A stretch of 32,025 nucleotides of DNA, from NCBI GenBank assembly GCA_902763685.1, contig CACWTF010000022.1, positions 1 to 32,025 on the forward strand. Direction: 5' to 3'. The translations under genes and the position numbers were made by a program. The notes beneath the pieces are model-generated. The model searched no databases and was not told the DNA's origin. It saw nothing but the letters and a program-made list of their open reading frames with translations. The stretch comes from a methanogenic archaeon (GTDB taxonomy: Archaea > Thermoplasmatota > Thermoplasmata > Methanomassiliicoccales > Methanomethylophilaceae). This document shows, piece after piece, positions 20,415 through 28,633 of the stretch (position 1 is the first letter of the stretch; each line of letters starts with the position of its first letter).

Positions 20415-21376
20415 TGGTAGGATTCTTCGACGAACAGGAGTTCATAGACGAGGCAGTCGAGCTCATCCAATCCTCCATTCCCGCCCCCGCCAAGGCTGTA
20501 ATCGCCTGTTCCGGCGGCGTCGACAGCATGGTGACCGCAACCCTCGCCAGCAAGGCCATCGGCGACCGTTTATTGGCGGTATACGTGGACAACGGGCTCA
20601 TGAGGAAGGGCGAGACCGAGGAGGTCGAGGCCATGATGAGGCACATGGGCATCAACTACAAGGTCGCCAGCGTCGCCGACGAGTACTTCGAGGCCCTCAA
20701 AGGCGTGGAGGATCCCGAGCAGAAGAGGAAGATCATCGGCGAGAAGTTCGTGAGGGTCTTCGAGAGGTACGCCCGCGAGTTCGGTGCCACCTGTCTCCTC
20801 CAGGGGACCATCGCCCCCGATTGGATAGAATCCGGCGACGGCACCCGTGATACCATCAAATCCCATCACAACGTGGGCGGACTCCCCAAGGACATGGGAA
20901 TGACCCTCTGCGAGCCCTTGAGGGATCTCTACAAGGACGAGGTCAGGCAGGTCGCCCGCGCCCTCGGTGTGGAGGCTTCCGAGAGGCAGCCTTTCCCCGG
21001 TCCCGCCCTCGCGGTGAGATGTCTCGGAGAGGTCACCCCCGAGAAGGTGCAGATAGTAAGGGAAGCGTGCTTCATCGTCGAGGACGAGATAAGGAAGGCA
21101 GCTGACGCCGGAGAATCCGTCCGCCCCTGGCAGTACTTCGCAGTCCTCGTACCCAGCAAGTCCGTCGGGGTACAGGGGGACAGGAGAGCCTACGGCTACA
21201 CCATCGCCGTGCGTGCCGTCGATTCCGTCGACGGTATGACCGCTACCTTCTCCAGGCTCACCATGGACGTTCTGAACAGGATCTCTGTAAGGATAACGGA
21301 CTCCATGAAGAGTCAGGTCAACCGCGTGGTATACGATATCACCAGCAAGCCCCCGGCCACCATCGAGTGGGAGTGA
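20414..21376 (+). CDS. guaAB: GMP synthase, ATP-pyrophosphatase subunit (archaeal split form)
   Basis: The 320-residue subunit adenylates XMP and accepts ammonia to make GMP. The N-type pyrophosphatase loop SGGVDS is at 33-38. Then come VDNGLMRKGE, the DPEQKRKIIGEKF segment, LLQGTIAPDWIES, IKSHHNVGGLP, the substrate loop RQPFPGPALAVRCLGE and the C-terminal dimerisation end KPPATIEWE. As usual in archaea the glutaminase is a separate gene, which follows at 21379. A second homologous ATPase subunit of different ancestry lies at 23613-24593 on the other strand. The start is ATG 20414, overlapping the leader ORF stop. Confidence 0.93.
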   Translation: MVGFFDEQEFIDEAVELIQSSIPAPAKAVIACSGGVDSMVTATLASKAIGDRLLAVYVDNGLMRKGETEEVEAMMRHMGINYKVASVADEYFEALKGVEDPEQKRKIIGEKFVRVFERYAREFGATCLLQGTIAPDWIESGDGTRDTIKSHHNVGGLPKDMGMTLCEPLRDLYKDEVRQVARALGVEASERQPFPGPALAVRCLGEVTPEKVQIVREACFIVEDEIRKAADAGESVRPWQYFAVLVPSKSVGVQGDRRAYGYTIAVRAVDSVDGMTATFSRLTMDVLNRISVRITDSMKSQVNRVVYDITSKPPATIEWE

Positions 21377-21378
21377 TT

Positions 21379-21957
21379 ATGATGAAAGTGTACGTCGTCG
21401 ACAACGGAGGACAGTGGACCCACCGCGAATGGAGGGTCCTGAAATACCTCAAGGTGGAGACCAAGATCGTCCCCAACACCACCCCCTTCGAGGAACTGAG
21501 GGATCTCGACGGTCTCGTACTTTCCGGCGGGGCCCCCAGCATCGCCTGCGAGGGTCAGCGCATGGGCAACAACGGCGAATACCTCGACAAGGCTGAATAC
21601 CCTGTCCTGGGGATCTGTGCCGGCCACCAGTTCATGTGCCAGCATTTCGGTTCGCAGCTCGGTCCCGCGGACATGCCCGAGTTCGGAGAGGTGAAACTTC
21701 ACATCGACGACCACTCCGACATCTTCGCAGGCATCCCCGACGACATCACCGTGTGGGGTTCCCACAACGACGAGGTCAAGGACGTCCCTAAGGGATTCAG
21801 GGTACTGGCATCTTCCCCTTCATGCAGGATCGAGGCCGTCGCCTGCAACGACCGTCCCCTGTTCGGCGTACAGTACCACCCCGAGGTGGAGAACAGCGAG
21901 TACGGGGCAGAGCTCTTCCAGAACTTCCTGCAGATCATCAGGGACCAAAGGGCCTGA
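21379..21957 (+). CDS. guaAA: GMP synthase, glutamine amidotransferase subunit
   Basis: This class I amidotransferase of 192 residues releases ammonia from glutamine and feeds it to the ATPase subunit encoded just upstream. The triad is visible as Cys80 in GICAGHQFM, His167 and Glu169 in QYHPEVENS, and the oxyanion region as LSGGAPSI. Start ATG 21379 lies two bases after the upstream stop (ATG 21382 is an alternative one codon on; GTG 21367 would overlap the ATPase gene). The operon thus makes both halves in equal amounts. A TATA box for the following phosphorylase lies just after its stop codon. Confidence 0.93.
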   Translation: MMKVYVVDNGGQWTHREWRVLKYLKVETKIVPNTTPFEELRDLDGLVLSGGAPSIACEGQRMGNNGEYLDKAEYPVLGICAGHQFMCQHFGSQLGPADMPEFGEVKLHIDDHSDIFAGIPDDITVWGSHNDEVKDVPKGFRVLASSPSCRIEAVACNDRPLFGVQYHPEVENSEYGAELFQNFLQIIRDQRA

Positions 21958-21973
21958 CACCGTCTCAGCGGTC

Positions 21974-21981
21974 ATTTTTAA
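21974..21981 (+). promoter_or_regulatory. TATA box of the AMP phosphorylase gene
   Basis: TTTTTAAG lies about 25-30 bp before ATG 22005, predicting a leaderless or nearly leaderless message. Confidence 0.4.
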
Positions 21982-22004
21982 GTCTGACAGGCATACGGTA
22001 TCCG

Positions 22005-23561
22005 ATGAAGCTCAGAGTGCGTGCGGCCGATATCGAGACCCCCGAACCCATAGTCCTCCTCCATACGGAGGATGCCCTGCAGATGGGGGTAGGTACCACC
22101 GACCGTGTCCGCATCGAAGGCGGAAAGCCTGCCGTGTGCATCGTCACGACCGCCGATTTCCCCGAACTCCGGGGCCGTATCGCGATGCCCCACAGTCTTC
22201 TGGTGAGGTGCTCCCTCACGGACGGGGATGAGGCGGAGGTACACTACAGTGCCCTGCCCGGCTCCATCCGTTCCATCAGGAAGAAGATCAACGGCGGACG
22301 GCTCGATGCGGAGGAGATGGATTCCATAGTCTGGGATATCCATCATGGCAATCTTTCCGAGAAGGAGATACTCGCTTTCGTCTCCGCATTCAACATCAAC
22401 AATTCCGACATCGCCGAGGTCGCGTTCCTTACAAGGTCCATGGCATCCACCGGACAGACCGTGGACCTGTTGACCAGACCTGTCTTCGATTTCCACAGTC
22501 TCGGCGGCGTTCCCGGCAACAAGATAACGCCCATCGTGGTCTCCATCGTCGCGTCCGAGGGTTTGGTGATACCCAAACTGTCTTCCCGGGCGGTCAGTAG
22601 TGCCTGCGGTACCGCCGACTTCGTCGATACGTTCTGCGAGGTGGAGATGGATTCCGGTTCCCTCGTGAAGGCAATAAGCCGTGCGGGAGGCGTGTTCGCC
22701 TGCGGGAACGAGGATTACGCACCCGTCGGCAGCACCATAATCAAGGCCGAGCGTCCCATGGGCATCGATCCCCGTCCCATGATGATGGCGTCCATCATGA
22801 GCAAGAAGGTCGCGGTGGGCACCACCCATCTTCTGGTGGACATCCCGCTGGGAAGGACCACCAAGACCCCCGATATCCAATCTGCAAGGGATTTCGCAAG
22901 GGATATGAGGGAATTGGGCAGCATACTCGGCATTCACGTGGAATGTGCTGTCACCAGGGCCGACCAGCCCCTCGGAAGGGCCATGGGACCCATCCTCGAG
23001 GCGAAGGAATGCATCGAGGTCCTGGAGGGGAAGGATTCCGATTCCGCCGTGGTTGACAAGGCATGCTCCATGGCAGGCATCATCCTCGAGATGGCCGGGG
23101 AAACCGACGGCAGGGCACGCGCCAAGGAGATCCTCAGGAGCGGAAGGGCCCGCGAGAAGTTCCTGCAGATCGTGAAGGTACAGGGAGGGAATCCCGAACT
23201 GAAATCCGAGGACCTCAAGCCGGGCAGATTCACCAAGGATGTGCATGCCAAGAAATCCGGATTCGTTGGTACGATCGACAATCCCAGTTTCGTCGCGATA
23301 GCCAAAGCGGCCGGTGCCCCCGAGGATGCCGAGAGCGGTCTGGAACTCTTCCGTAAACTTGGGGATCCTGTACGCGAGGGAGACGTCCTCTTCAGGATCT
23401 ACGCCGGGAGCAAAGTGAAGCTCGAACGTGCGATGGAATCCGCCAGATCCCGCCGTCCGATGGCTGTCACGGAGGAATCTCCGCTGGATATCCCTGACAG
23501 GATTGTCATCGAACGCATCCCCTCGAAGGAGATGCTCGATCTAATCAGGTTCAGGAACTGA
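22005..23561 (+). CDS. deoA: AMP phosphorylase (archaeal thymidine-phosphorylase family)
   Basis: The 518-residue enzyme cleaves AMP (and CMP or UMP) with phosphate to ribose-1,5-bisphosphate and base. In archaea this is the first step of the pentose-bisphosphate route toward type III RuBisCO. The N-terminal 80-residue extension typical of the archaeal enzyme precedes the transferase-family IGGRLDAEEM-like helix. The phosphate loop is HSLGGVPGNK at 164-173. Downstream come SSRAVSSACGTADF, AGGVFACGNEDYAPVGS and the C-terminal domain with AKKSGFVGTIDN. The start ATG 22005 is close to a TATA box. Whether R15P isomerase and RuBisCO are encoded elsewhere cannot be seen. Position after GMP synthase suggests nucleotide salvage or turnover. 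Confidence 0.9.
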   Translation: MKLRVRAADIETPEPIVLLHTEDALQMGVGTTDRVRIEGGKPAVCIVTTADFPELRGRIAMPHSLLVRCSLTDGDEAEVHYSALPGSIRSIRKKINGGRLDAEEMDSIVWDIHHGNLSEKEILAFVSAFNINNSDIAEVAFLTRSMASTGQTVDLLTRPVFDFHSLGGVPGNKITPIVVSIVASEGLVIPKLSSRAVSSACGTADFVDTFCEVEMDSGSLVKAISRAGGVFACGNEDYAPVGSTIIKAERPMGIDPRPMMMASIMSKKVAVGTTHLLVDIPLGRTTKTPDIQSARDFARDMRELGSILGIHVECAVTRADQPLGRAMGPILEAKECIEVLEGKDSDSAVVDKACSMAGIILEMAGETDGRARAKEILRSGRAREKFLQIVKVQGGNPELKSEDLKPGRFTKDVHAKKSGFVGTIDNPSFVAIAKAAGAPEDAESGLELFRKLGDPVREGDVLFRIYAGSKVKLERAMESARSRRPMAVTEESPLDIPDRIVIERIPSKEMLDLIRFRN

Positions 23562-23582
23562 ACGCTCCAAAACAAAAGTATC

Positions 23583-23610
23583 GGGGCCCGGAGGCCCCTT
23601 TAAGGTTTTG
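23583..23610. terminator. Bidirectional terminator between convergent genes
   Basis: GGGGCC (23583-23588), loop CGGA and GGCCCC (23593-23598) form a perfect stem. T-rich sequence lies on both sides (TTTAAGGTTTTG on the plus strand; on the minus strand ACTTTTGTTTTGG), so it can end both the phosphorylase and the second GMP synthase transcripts. Confidence 0.65.
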
Positions 23611-23612
23611 GT

Positions 23613-24593
23613 TCACTCCCACTCGATGGTGGCGCAGGGCTTGGGGGAGAGGTCGTAGAGGACGCGGTTCACGCCTTTGACCTCGGCAAGGATCCTCTTG
23701 GTGATCTTGTTGAGAAGGGGCCAGGGGATCTCCTCCACGGTAGCGGTCATGGCATCGGTGGTGTTGACCGCCCTGATGATGACGGGCCAGTCCCAGAGCC
23801 TCTTTCCGTCCTTCACACCGGTGGAGCGGTAGTCGGGGACGATGGTGAAGTACTGCCATACCTTTCCGGCGAGACCGGCGTTGGCGAACTCCTCCCTGAG
23901 GATGGCATCGGATTCCCTGACGGCCTCGAGCCTGTCGCGGGTGATGGCACCGGTGCAGCGGACTCCGAGTCCGGGTCCGGGGAAGGGCTGCCTGAAGACC
24001 ATGCTGTCAGGGAGACCGAGTGCCTTCCCGACCACGCGGACCTCGTCCTTGAACAGCAGCTTCACGGGCTCTACGAGTTCGAGTCCGAACTTCTCGGGGA
24101 GACCGCCGACGTTGTGGTGGGCTTTCACACCGTGGGATTCGAGGATGTCGGGGTAGATGGTTCCCTGACCGAGGAACTTGACTCCGTCGATCTTCTTGGC
24201 TTCCTCCTCGAAGACGTTGATGAATTCCGCACCGATGATCTTCCTCTTCTGCTCGGGGTCGGAGACTCCAGCGAGTTTGTCGAGGAAACGGTCGGTGGCG
24301 TCGATGTAGACCAGGTTGGCCTTCATCTGGTTGCGGAAGACGTCGATGACCTGCTCGGCCTCGCCTTTGCGGAGGAGACCGTGGTTGACGTGCACGCAGG
24401 TGAGGTTCTGGCCGATGGCCTTGATGAGGAGGGCCGCGGTCACGGAGGAGTCGACTCCGCCGGAGAGGGCGAGGAGCACCTTGCCGTTTCCGATCTGTTT
24501 CTGGAGGGCTGCTACCTGTTCTTTGATGAATGCATCAGCCAGCTCGGGGGTGGTGATGCGGACCATGGATTCGGGGCGTACGTTGCTGTCCAT
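23613..24593 (-). CDS. guaA: Second GMP synthase ATP-pyrophosphatase subunit, bacterial-type
   Basis: The 326-residue protein corresponds to the C-terminal two thirds of bacterial GuaA without the amidotransferase half. The P-loop is LALSGGVDSS (41-50). Family segments follow in order: VHVNHGLLRKGEAEQVIDVF, DRFLDKLAGVSDPEQKRKIIG, FLGQGTIYPDILES, AHHNVGGLPEKFGLELVEP, RQPFPGPGLGVRC and the end KPCATIEWE. Wording such as IVPDYRSTGVKDGKRLWDWP and VIIRAVNTTDAMTA matches Firmicute-type GuaA as I remember it, and differs clearly from the upstream archaeal copy. The start ATG 24593 is preceded by GAGGT. The deletion-like change ESHGVKAHHN, where most have a KSHHN motif, is odd. It could use GuaAA in trans or have another substrate. 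Confidence 0.85.
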   Translation of the reverse strand: MDSNVRPESMVRITTPELADAFIKEQVAALQKQIGNGKVLLALSGGVDSSVTAALLIKAIGQNLTCVHVNHGLLRKGEAEQVIDVFRNQMKANLVYIDATDRFLDKLAGVSDPEQKRKIIGAEFINVFEEEAKKIDGVKFLGQGTIYPDILESHGVKAHHNVGGLPEKFGLELVEPVKLLFKDEVRVVGKALGLPDSMVFRQPFPGPGLGVRCTGAITRDRLEAVRESDAILREEFANAGLAGKVWQYFTIVPDYRSTGVKDGKRLWDWPVIIRAVNTTDAMTATVEEIPWPLLNKITKRILAEVKGVNRVLYDLSPKPCATIEWE

Positions 24594-24829
24594 AATGAGA
24601 CCTCTTGGTTCTGAGCCCTGGATGTTCTTAACCCTTTTTAGGTTCTTTGTCAGCAATCCGACATCTTGTTTTCTCGAATGTCCATATGATTTCAAAAGGC
24701 TGTTAACCGTGAATGCAGGTCCTTTCCGGGCAATCCGTATTCCCGGTCTGCGGGGCCTTCCGAGACGGTTGGGCAGATTCCCTGCAGATGGATGTATAAA
24801 CAATGGTAAACATTAGCGCGTGTATTTAA
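24594..24829. promoter_or_regulatory. Divergent intergenic region
   Basis: No gene is visible in these 236 bp. For the plus-strand membrane gene, TGTATAAAC (24794-24802) lies about 30 bp before ATG 24830. For the minus-strand GuaA gene the ribosome-binding GAGGT lies directly upstream of ATG 24593. The middle (24640-24780) shows nothing I can assign. Confidence 0.4.
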
Positions 24830-26025
24830 ATGGGACAACGCGATAGATTGGTGATGCATAACCCCCTCGGAGATACCGGAATCACGCCGAAGCTTAAGCA
24901 GTGGTTACAGGATCACCCGTTCTGGGAGGCGGAGACCCGTCAGGACAAGCTGGATCAGTTCATCTTCGCTGTCTTCCCGTTCTTCGTCGCATTTTTCGGC
25001 CTGCTGGCGGTCGCGATGTTCTTCGTTTACTGGATCGATAACCTCACCGTCGGCCACCTACTCTATTCGCTGTGCGTCTGTTACACGCTGTGCTTCGTGA
25101 TACTGGGGATTCCCACGGTGTTCCTGTCGGACCATTCCATCATCAAGACCAGGTACATCGCCACCGGCCTATCCCTCATGGCCATCCTGATCGGTCTGCT
25201 GTTCTGGAGCGTATTCAACCCCGACAACGGCGACCTTTACGAGTTCATGTCGGGATTCTACTGGTTCATCAGCTACCTGGGAGTGGACATAAACATCTAC
25301 ACCACAGTCATCGGGGTGCTGGTGATCCTGCACACCTCGGTGCTGGTCTCATACGGTGACTGGCCGTCGTCATCGCATACTTCCGCCGCAACTACCACCG
25401 TATCCTCCTCTCCCTTGAGAAGAACGACGAATCCCGGCTCTGCAGGGCCGCCAGGAGGTATTTCCAGATCCCCTACATCATCGATGTCGACGAAGTCGTC
25501 CTGGAGCCTGAGGTGGACGATAAGGTATTCCAGAAGAACGTCTTCAAGAGGATGTTCGGGTACGAGGTCATCGCGGGACTCATCATCGCATCCTATCTCT
25601 TCCTGAACCCCGTGTTACTGAAGACCATAGATTTCGGCGAGATGATGGCCATCATCATGCTTATCACCCCGTTCATCTCCGCCATCTTGGTGCCGATCAG
25701 CATAGTGCGTTCGCTGGGTGCCACCGCGCATTCCAAGGGCAACCGCCCGTTCGTGATCTGGAAGGGAATGAAGGAAAAGTTCTTCCATCCAGCGTTCTAC
25801 GTGGCACTGTTCCTGACGCTGCTGTGGATCTCCATCTATACCCAGATGGACGGTATCCGCATCATAGTCCATTATGCCGGATACCTTGTGTTCCTGATCT
25901 TCCTGAGCGGCATGGTCTCGTTTGTTTACGTCAATGTGTTCTACATCCCCCTGAAGAACGGAATCATCAGGAACTTTCAACAAAGGCGCACGGCCCAGAA
26001 GGAGAAATCGGAGAGTAAGGAATGA
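24830..26025 (+). pseudogene. Polytopic membrane protein split by a frameshift
   Basis: The gene reads as two overlapping frames. Residues 1-177 (24830 to about 25360) have several membrane helices (FIFAVFPFFVAFFGLLAVAM, LLYSLCVCYTLCFVILGIP, IATGLSLMAILIGLLFW, VIGVLVILHTSVLVSY). Near 25357 the frame turns into low-complexity Ser/Thr/Arg sequence typical of a shadow frame. From 25360 the -1 frame continues with LAVVIAYFRRNYHRILLSL, an acidic loop, and then further helices to the TGA at 26023-26025 (second half otherwise opens at ATG 25513). One lost base in GACTGGCC (originally perhaps GACCTGGCC) restores a roughly 398-residue protein with about eight helices. No slippery heptamer is present. 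Function is unrecognised; an ABC exporter follows. Assembly error is possible. Confidence 0.7.
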
Positions 26026-26052
26026 CCGTCCCCGATGGCAGCGTGTTATGAA

Positions 26053-26062
26053 CTTTTAAATT
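26053..26062 (+). promoter_or_regulatory. TATA box for the ABC exporter operon
   Basis: CTTTTAAATT at 26052-26061 lies about 80 bp before ATG 26139, giving a leader of some 50 bases. A second candidate is AGTATACGG at 26063-26071. Confidence 0.35.
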
Positions 26063-26138
26063 AGTATACGGTTATCCAGACGCATCAGGCCGGTACCGTC
26101 CCAGACGGATATCGTCATGATCCCAACGGCGGTCAATC

Positions 26139-27101
26139 ATGAGCAATTCCATCGAAGCTAACGGACTCACCAAGAGGTACGGTGACAAACTGGCCGTGAA
26201 CTCCCTCGACCTGGATATCGACGGCGAGATCTACGGTCTGCTCGGTCCCAACGGGTCCGGAAAGACCACCACCGTAAACCTGCTCACCACCATGCTTTCC
26301 ATCACCGCCGGTTCAGCATCCGTCTGCGGGTACGACGTCCGTACCCAGCCCAAGAAGGTCCGTGAGTGCATCAGTTACATCCCCCAGTACATCGCCGCCG
26401 ACATCAAGCTCACCGGACGCGAGAACGTCACCCTCTTCGCGGAATTGTACGGCATCAGGGACGCATCGGAACGCAAGAGGAAGGTCGACGAATGCCTGGA
26501 GATAATGGGCCTGTCCGACCGTGCTGACGACATCACCAAGAGCTATTCCGGCGGTATGAACCGCAGACTCGAGATCGCCCAGGCGCTGGTCCACGATCCG
26601 CGTGTCCTCTTCCTCGACGAACCGACCGTCGGACTGGATGTTTCAGGCAGACGTTCCATCTGGGAGCACATCCTCAAGCTCAAACGTTCAGGTATGACCA
26701 TCTTCGTCACCACCCATCAGATGGAGGAGGCGGAGCACTACTGCAACCGTGTCGGCATCATCAGGGTGGGCAACAAGATTGAGGAGGGCAGACCCTCCGA
26801 ACTCGTGGACCGCATGAACGATGTCGTCTCCATCGGCAGCAACGGGGACCTGCCGTCGTCACTGAAGGACAGGGTGACCGTCCTCAAGGTGGAGGACAGG
26901 GAGATAACCTTCCTCCCGGACGAATCCCTCTCGCCGGAGGACATATCCCGTGCATACACGTCAGCGGGCATCGAGGTGTTCTCCAAATCGGTCCGCCGCC
27001 CCACACTGGAGGACGTTTTCCTCCTGTCCATCAACTCGGGTACCGAGGATATCGGTGAATGGGACCGCAACCAGTTCAGGAACATGATGAGGAGGCGCTG
27101 A
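26139..27101 (+). CDS. ABC exporter ATP-binding protein (DrrA-like)
   Basis: The 320-residue ATPase powers an ABC-2 type exporter. Walker A is GPNGSGKTT (36-44), Q-loop YIPQYIA near 79-85, signature SYSGGMNRR (134-142), Walker B LFLDEPTVGLD (156-166) and the switch histidine in TTHQMEEAEHYC. A C-terminal extension of about 100 residues (VVSIGSNGDLPSS and RRPTLEDVFL) matches the DrrA-type accessory domain, whose last motif is typical of daunorubicin-resistance exporters. The start ATG 26139 has a weak ribosome-binding site (GGCGGTC). The permease begins one base after the stop. Transported molecule (drug, lipid or peptide) is unknown. Confidence 0.9.
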   Translation: MSNSIEANGLTKRYGDKLAVNSLDLDIDGEIYGLLGPNGSGKTTTVNLLTTMLSITAGSASVCGYDVRTQPKKVRECISYIPQYIAADIKLTGRENVTLFAELYGIRDASERKRKVDECLEIMGLSDRADDITKSYSGGMNRRLEIAQALVHDPRVLFLDEPTVGLDVSGRRSIWEHILKLKRSGMTIFVTTHQMEEAEHYCNRVGIIRVGNKIEEGRPSELVDRMNDVVSIGSNGDLPSSLKDRVTVLKVEDREITFLPDESLSPEDISRAYTSAGIEVFSKSVRRPTLEDVFLLSINSGTEDIGEWDRNQFRNMMRRR

Positions 27102-27102
27102 T

Positions 27103-27834
27103 ATGTACAGGGTGTTCTCCTTCGTCAAACGCGATTTCAAAAGATGGACCCGTGCGCCAGTGAACATGTTCTCCACCTTGGTGATGCCCATCGCCTGGCT
27201 TATGTTCGTCGGACTGGTCCTCCCCGTTCGTTCGGATTATGAGAACTATCTCGATTTCGTCACGCCCGGTATACTCGTCCTTACCATGATGAACGCCGGA
27301 CTGTCGGCAGGGTCCTCGATAATGTTCGACAAGACTCTTGGTTACCTCAACAAGTTCCTCGCATTACCCGTCCCGCGCGAGAGCATCCTGTTCGGAAAGA
27401 TCATCTTCTTCACCATCAGGGGACTCATACAGGCAACGATAATTCTGATCGTGGCCATCCTCATCGGAGCGAGCATCCACGGTCCGGAATACTACATCAT
27501 AATGTACGCGATCCTGGCCGTGTTCGGTCTGACCATATCCGCCATCGGTACCACCGTATCGCTCTACATGCCGGATTTCGACACCTATTCGGCATTCAGC
27601 AGCATGGTCACCATGCCGCTCTATTTCGCATCCACTTCTCTCGTCACCTACGACGACATGCCGCGGATCCTTCAGATCGTCTCCACCTGCAACCCCCTCA
27701 CCTACGCGATTGATGCGCTCAGGGACATCGCGGACGGGGTCATCCCCCTTCTTCAGACCGCGGTCCTGCTGTTGATACTCTCGATAGTGCTGGCACTTTG
27801 CATAAGGAAGTTCAGGATCGTCACGATAAAGTGA
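27103..27834 (+). CDS. ABC-2 type permease (DrrB-like)
   Basis: The 243-residue permease has six predicted membrane helices, beginning at VMPIAWLMFVGLVLP and ending with AVLLLILSIVLALCI. The conserved features of ABC-2 transporters are present: an FVTPGILVLTMMNAGLSAG stretch followed by FDKTLGYLNKFLALPVPRESIL, and the late loop TCNPLTYAIDALRDI. It pairs with the preceding ATPase; two copies of each subunit would form the exporter. It converges with the cobalamin-type importer genes, with only one base between stop codons. A substrate assignment is not possible. Confidence 0.9.
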   Translation: MYRVFSFVKRDFKRWTRAPVNMFSTLVMPIAWLMFVGLVLPVRSDYENYLDFVTPGILVLTMMNAGLSAGSSIMFDKTLGYLNKFLALPVPRESILFGKIIFFTIRGLIQATIILIVAILIGASIHGPEYYIIMYAILAVFGLTISAIGTTVSLYMPDFDTYSAFSSMVTMPLYFASTSLVTYDDMPRILQIVSTCNPLTYAIDALRDIADGVIPLLQTAVLLLILSIVLALCIRKFRIVTIK

Positions 27835-27835
27835 T

Positions 27836-28633
27836 TCACTCGTGCTTCTTGACGGACCCGTTGAGAATGACTGTACGCAATCCGTTTTTGGGATTGACGA
27901 TGAGTTCACCGTCCACCGAGAAGACCTCCCTCATGTTCTCCGGGGTGAGGATCTCTTCAGGGGTTCCGGTGCATATGATGGTGTGATCCTTCACGAGGGC
28001 CACGCGGTCGCAGTACCTTGCGGCCATCGGCAGATTGTGCGATACGAGGACGACACTGATGCCGTTCTTACGGGCGAGGCCGCTTACCAGGTCCAGGACG
28101 TCGAACTGGGCGCTGATGTCCAGGTGGTTCGTCGGCTCGTCCATGAGCAGGTATTTGGGGGTCTGGGCAAGGGCCCTTGCGATGATGACTTTCTGCCGTT
28201 CCCCTCCGCTCATCTCGTTTATGAGACGGTCCTTCATCTCCCAGAGGCCGGTATCCCTCATCGCCTGTTCGATGATCTTCAGGTCCTCGGAGCTCTCCCC
28301 TTCGAACTGCCTCATGAAAGGGATCCTTCCCATGGCGACCATCTCTTCCACTGTGAATGCGAATCTGATCTCGTTACCCTGGGGGACCGCGGCGATGGAT
28401 TTCGCGATCTCTTTCTTGGTCAACTCCTGGAGGTCGCTGCCGTCCAGATAGACAGCTCCGCTTTCGGGCGACAGGTTGCGGTTCAGGTTCTTGAGGAGGG
28501 TGGTCTTACCGGAACCGTTGACACCCAGGATCCCCAGGATCTCTCCCGGGCGTATCTCGACGGTGGCTCCGTCCAGTACCGGCTTATCGCGGTACTTGTA
28601 GCATAGGTCCTTAACGTTGAGGGTCAACTCCAT
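27836..28633 (-). CDS. ABC importer ATP-binding protein (BtuD/FecE family)
   Basis: The 265-residue ATPase energises the importer formed with the two upstream genes. Walker A GVNGSGKTT (37-45), the family-typical AVPQGNEIRFAFTVEEMVAMGR, signature MSGGERQKV (141-149), Walker B LLMDEPTNHLD (162-172) and SHNLPMAARYCDR are all present. I start at ATG 28633, which has GAGGTGGG directly upstream and overlaps the permease stop by ten bases; an upstream ATG 28753 lies inside the permease gene. BtuD, FecE and HmuV cannot be told apart here. The corrinoid context favours cobalamin or a cobamide, but iron-siderophore import stays open. Confidence 0.88.
   Translation of the reverse strand: MELTLNVKDLCYKYRDKPVLDGATVEIRPGEILGILGVNGSGKTTLLKNLNRNLSPESGAVYLDGSDLQELTKKEIAKSIAAVPQGNEIRFAFTVEEMVAMGRIPFMRQFEGESSEDLKIIEQAMRDTGLWEMKDRLINEMSGGERQKVIIARALAQTPKYLLMDEPTNHLDISAQFDVLDLVSGLARKNGISVVLVSHNLPMAARYCDRVALVKDHTIICTGTPEEILTPENMREVFSVDGELIVNPKNGLRTVILNGSVKKHE

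Noticed and set aside
24594-24803. N-terminal extension of the second GMP synthase subunit to 24803
   Set aside because: The additional 70 residues are basic and unlike the family, and ATG 24593 has a ribosome-binding site directly upstream.
25350-25370. Programmed -1 frameshift in the membrane protein
   Set aside because: No X-XXY-YYZ slippery heptamer and no strong downstream structure by eye; simple base loss explains it better.
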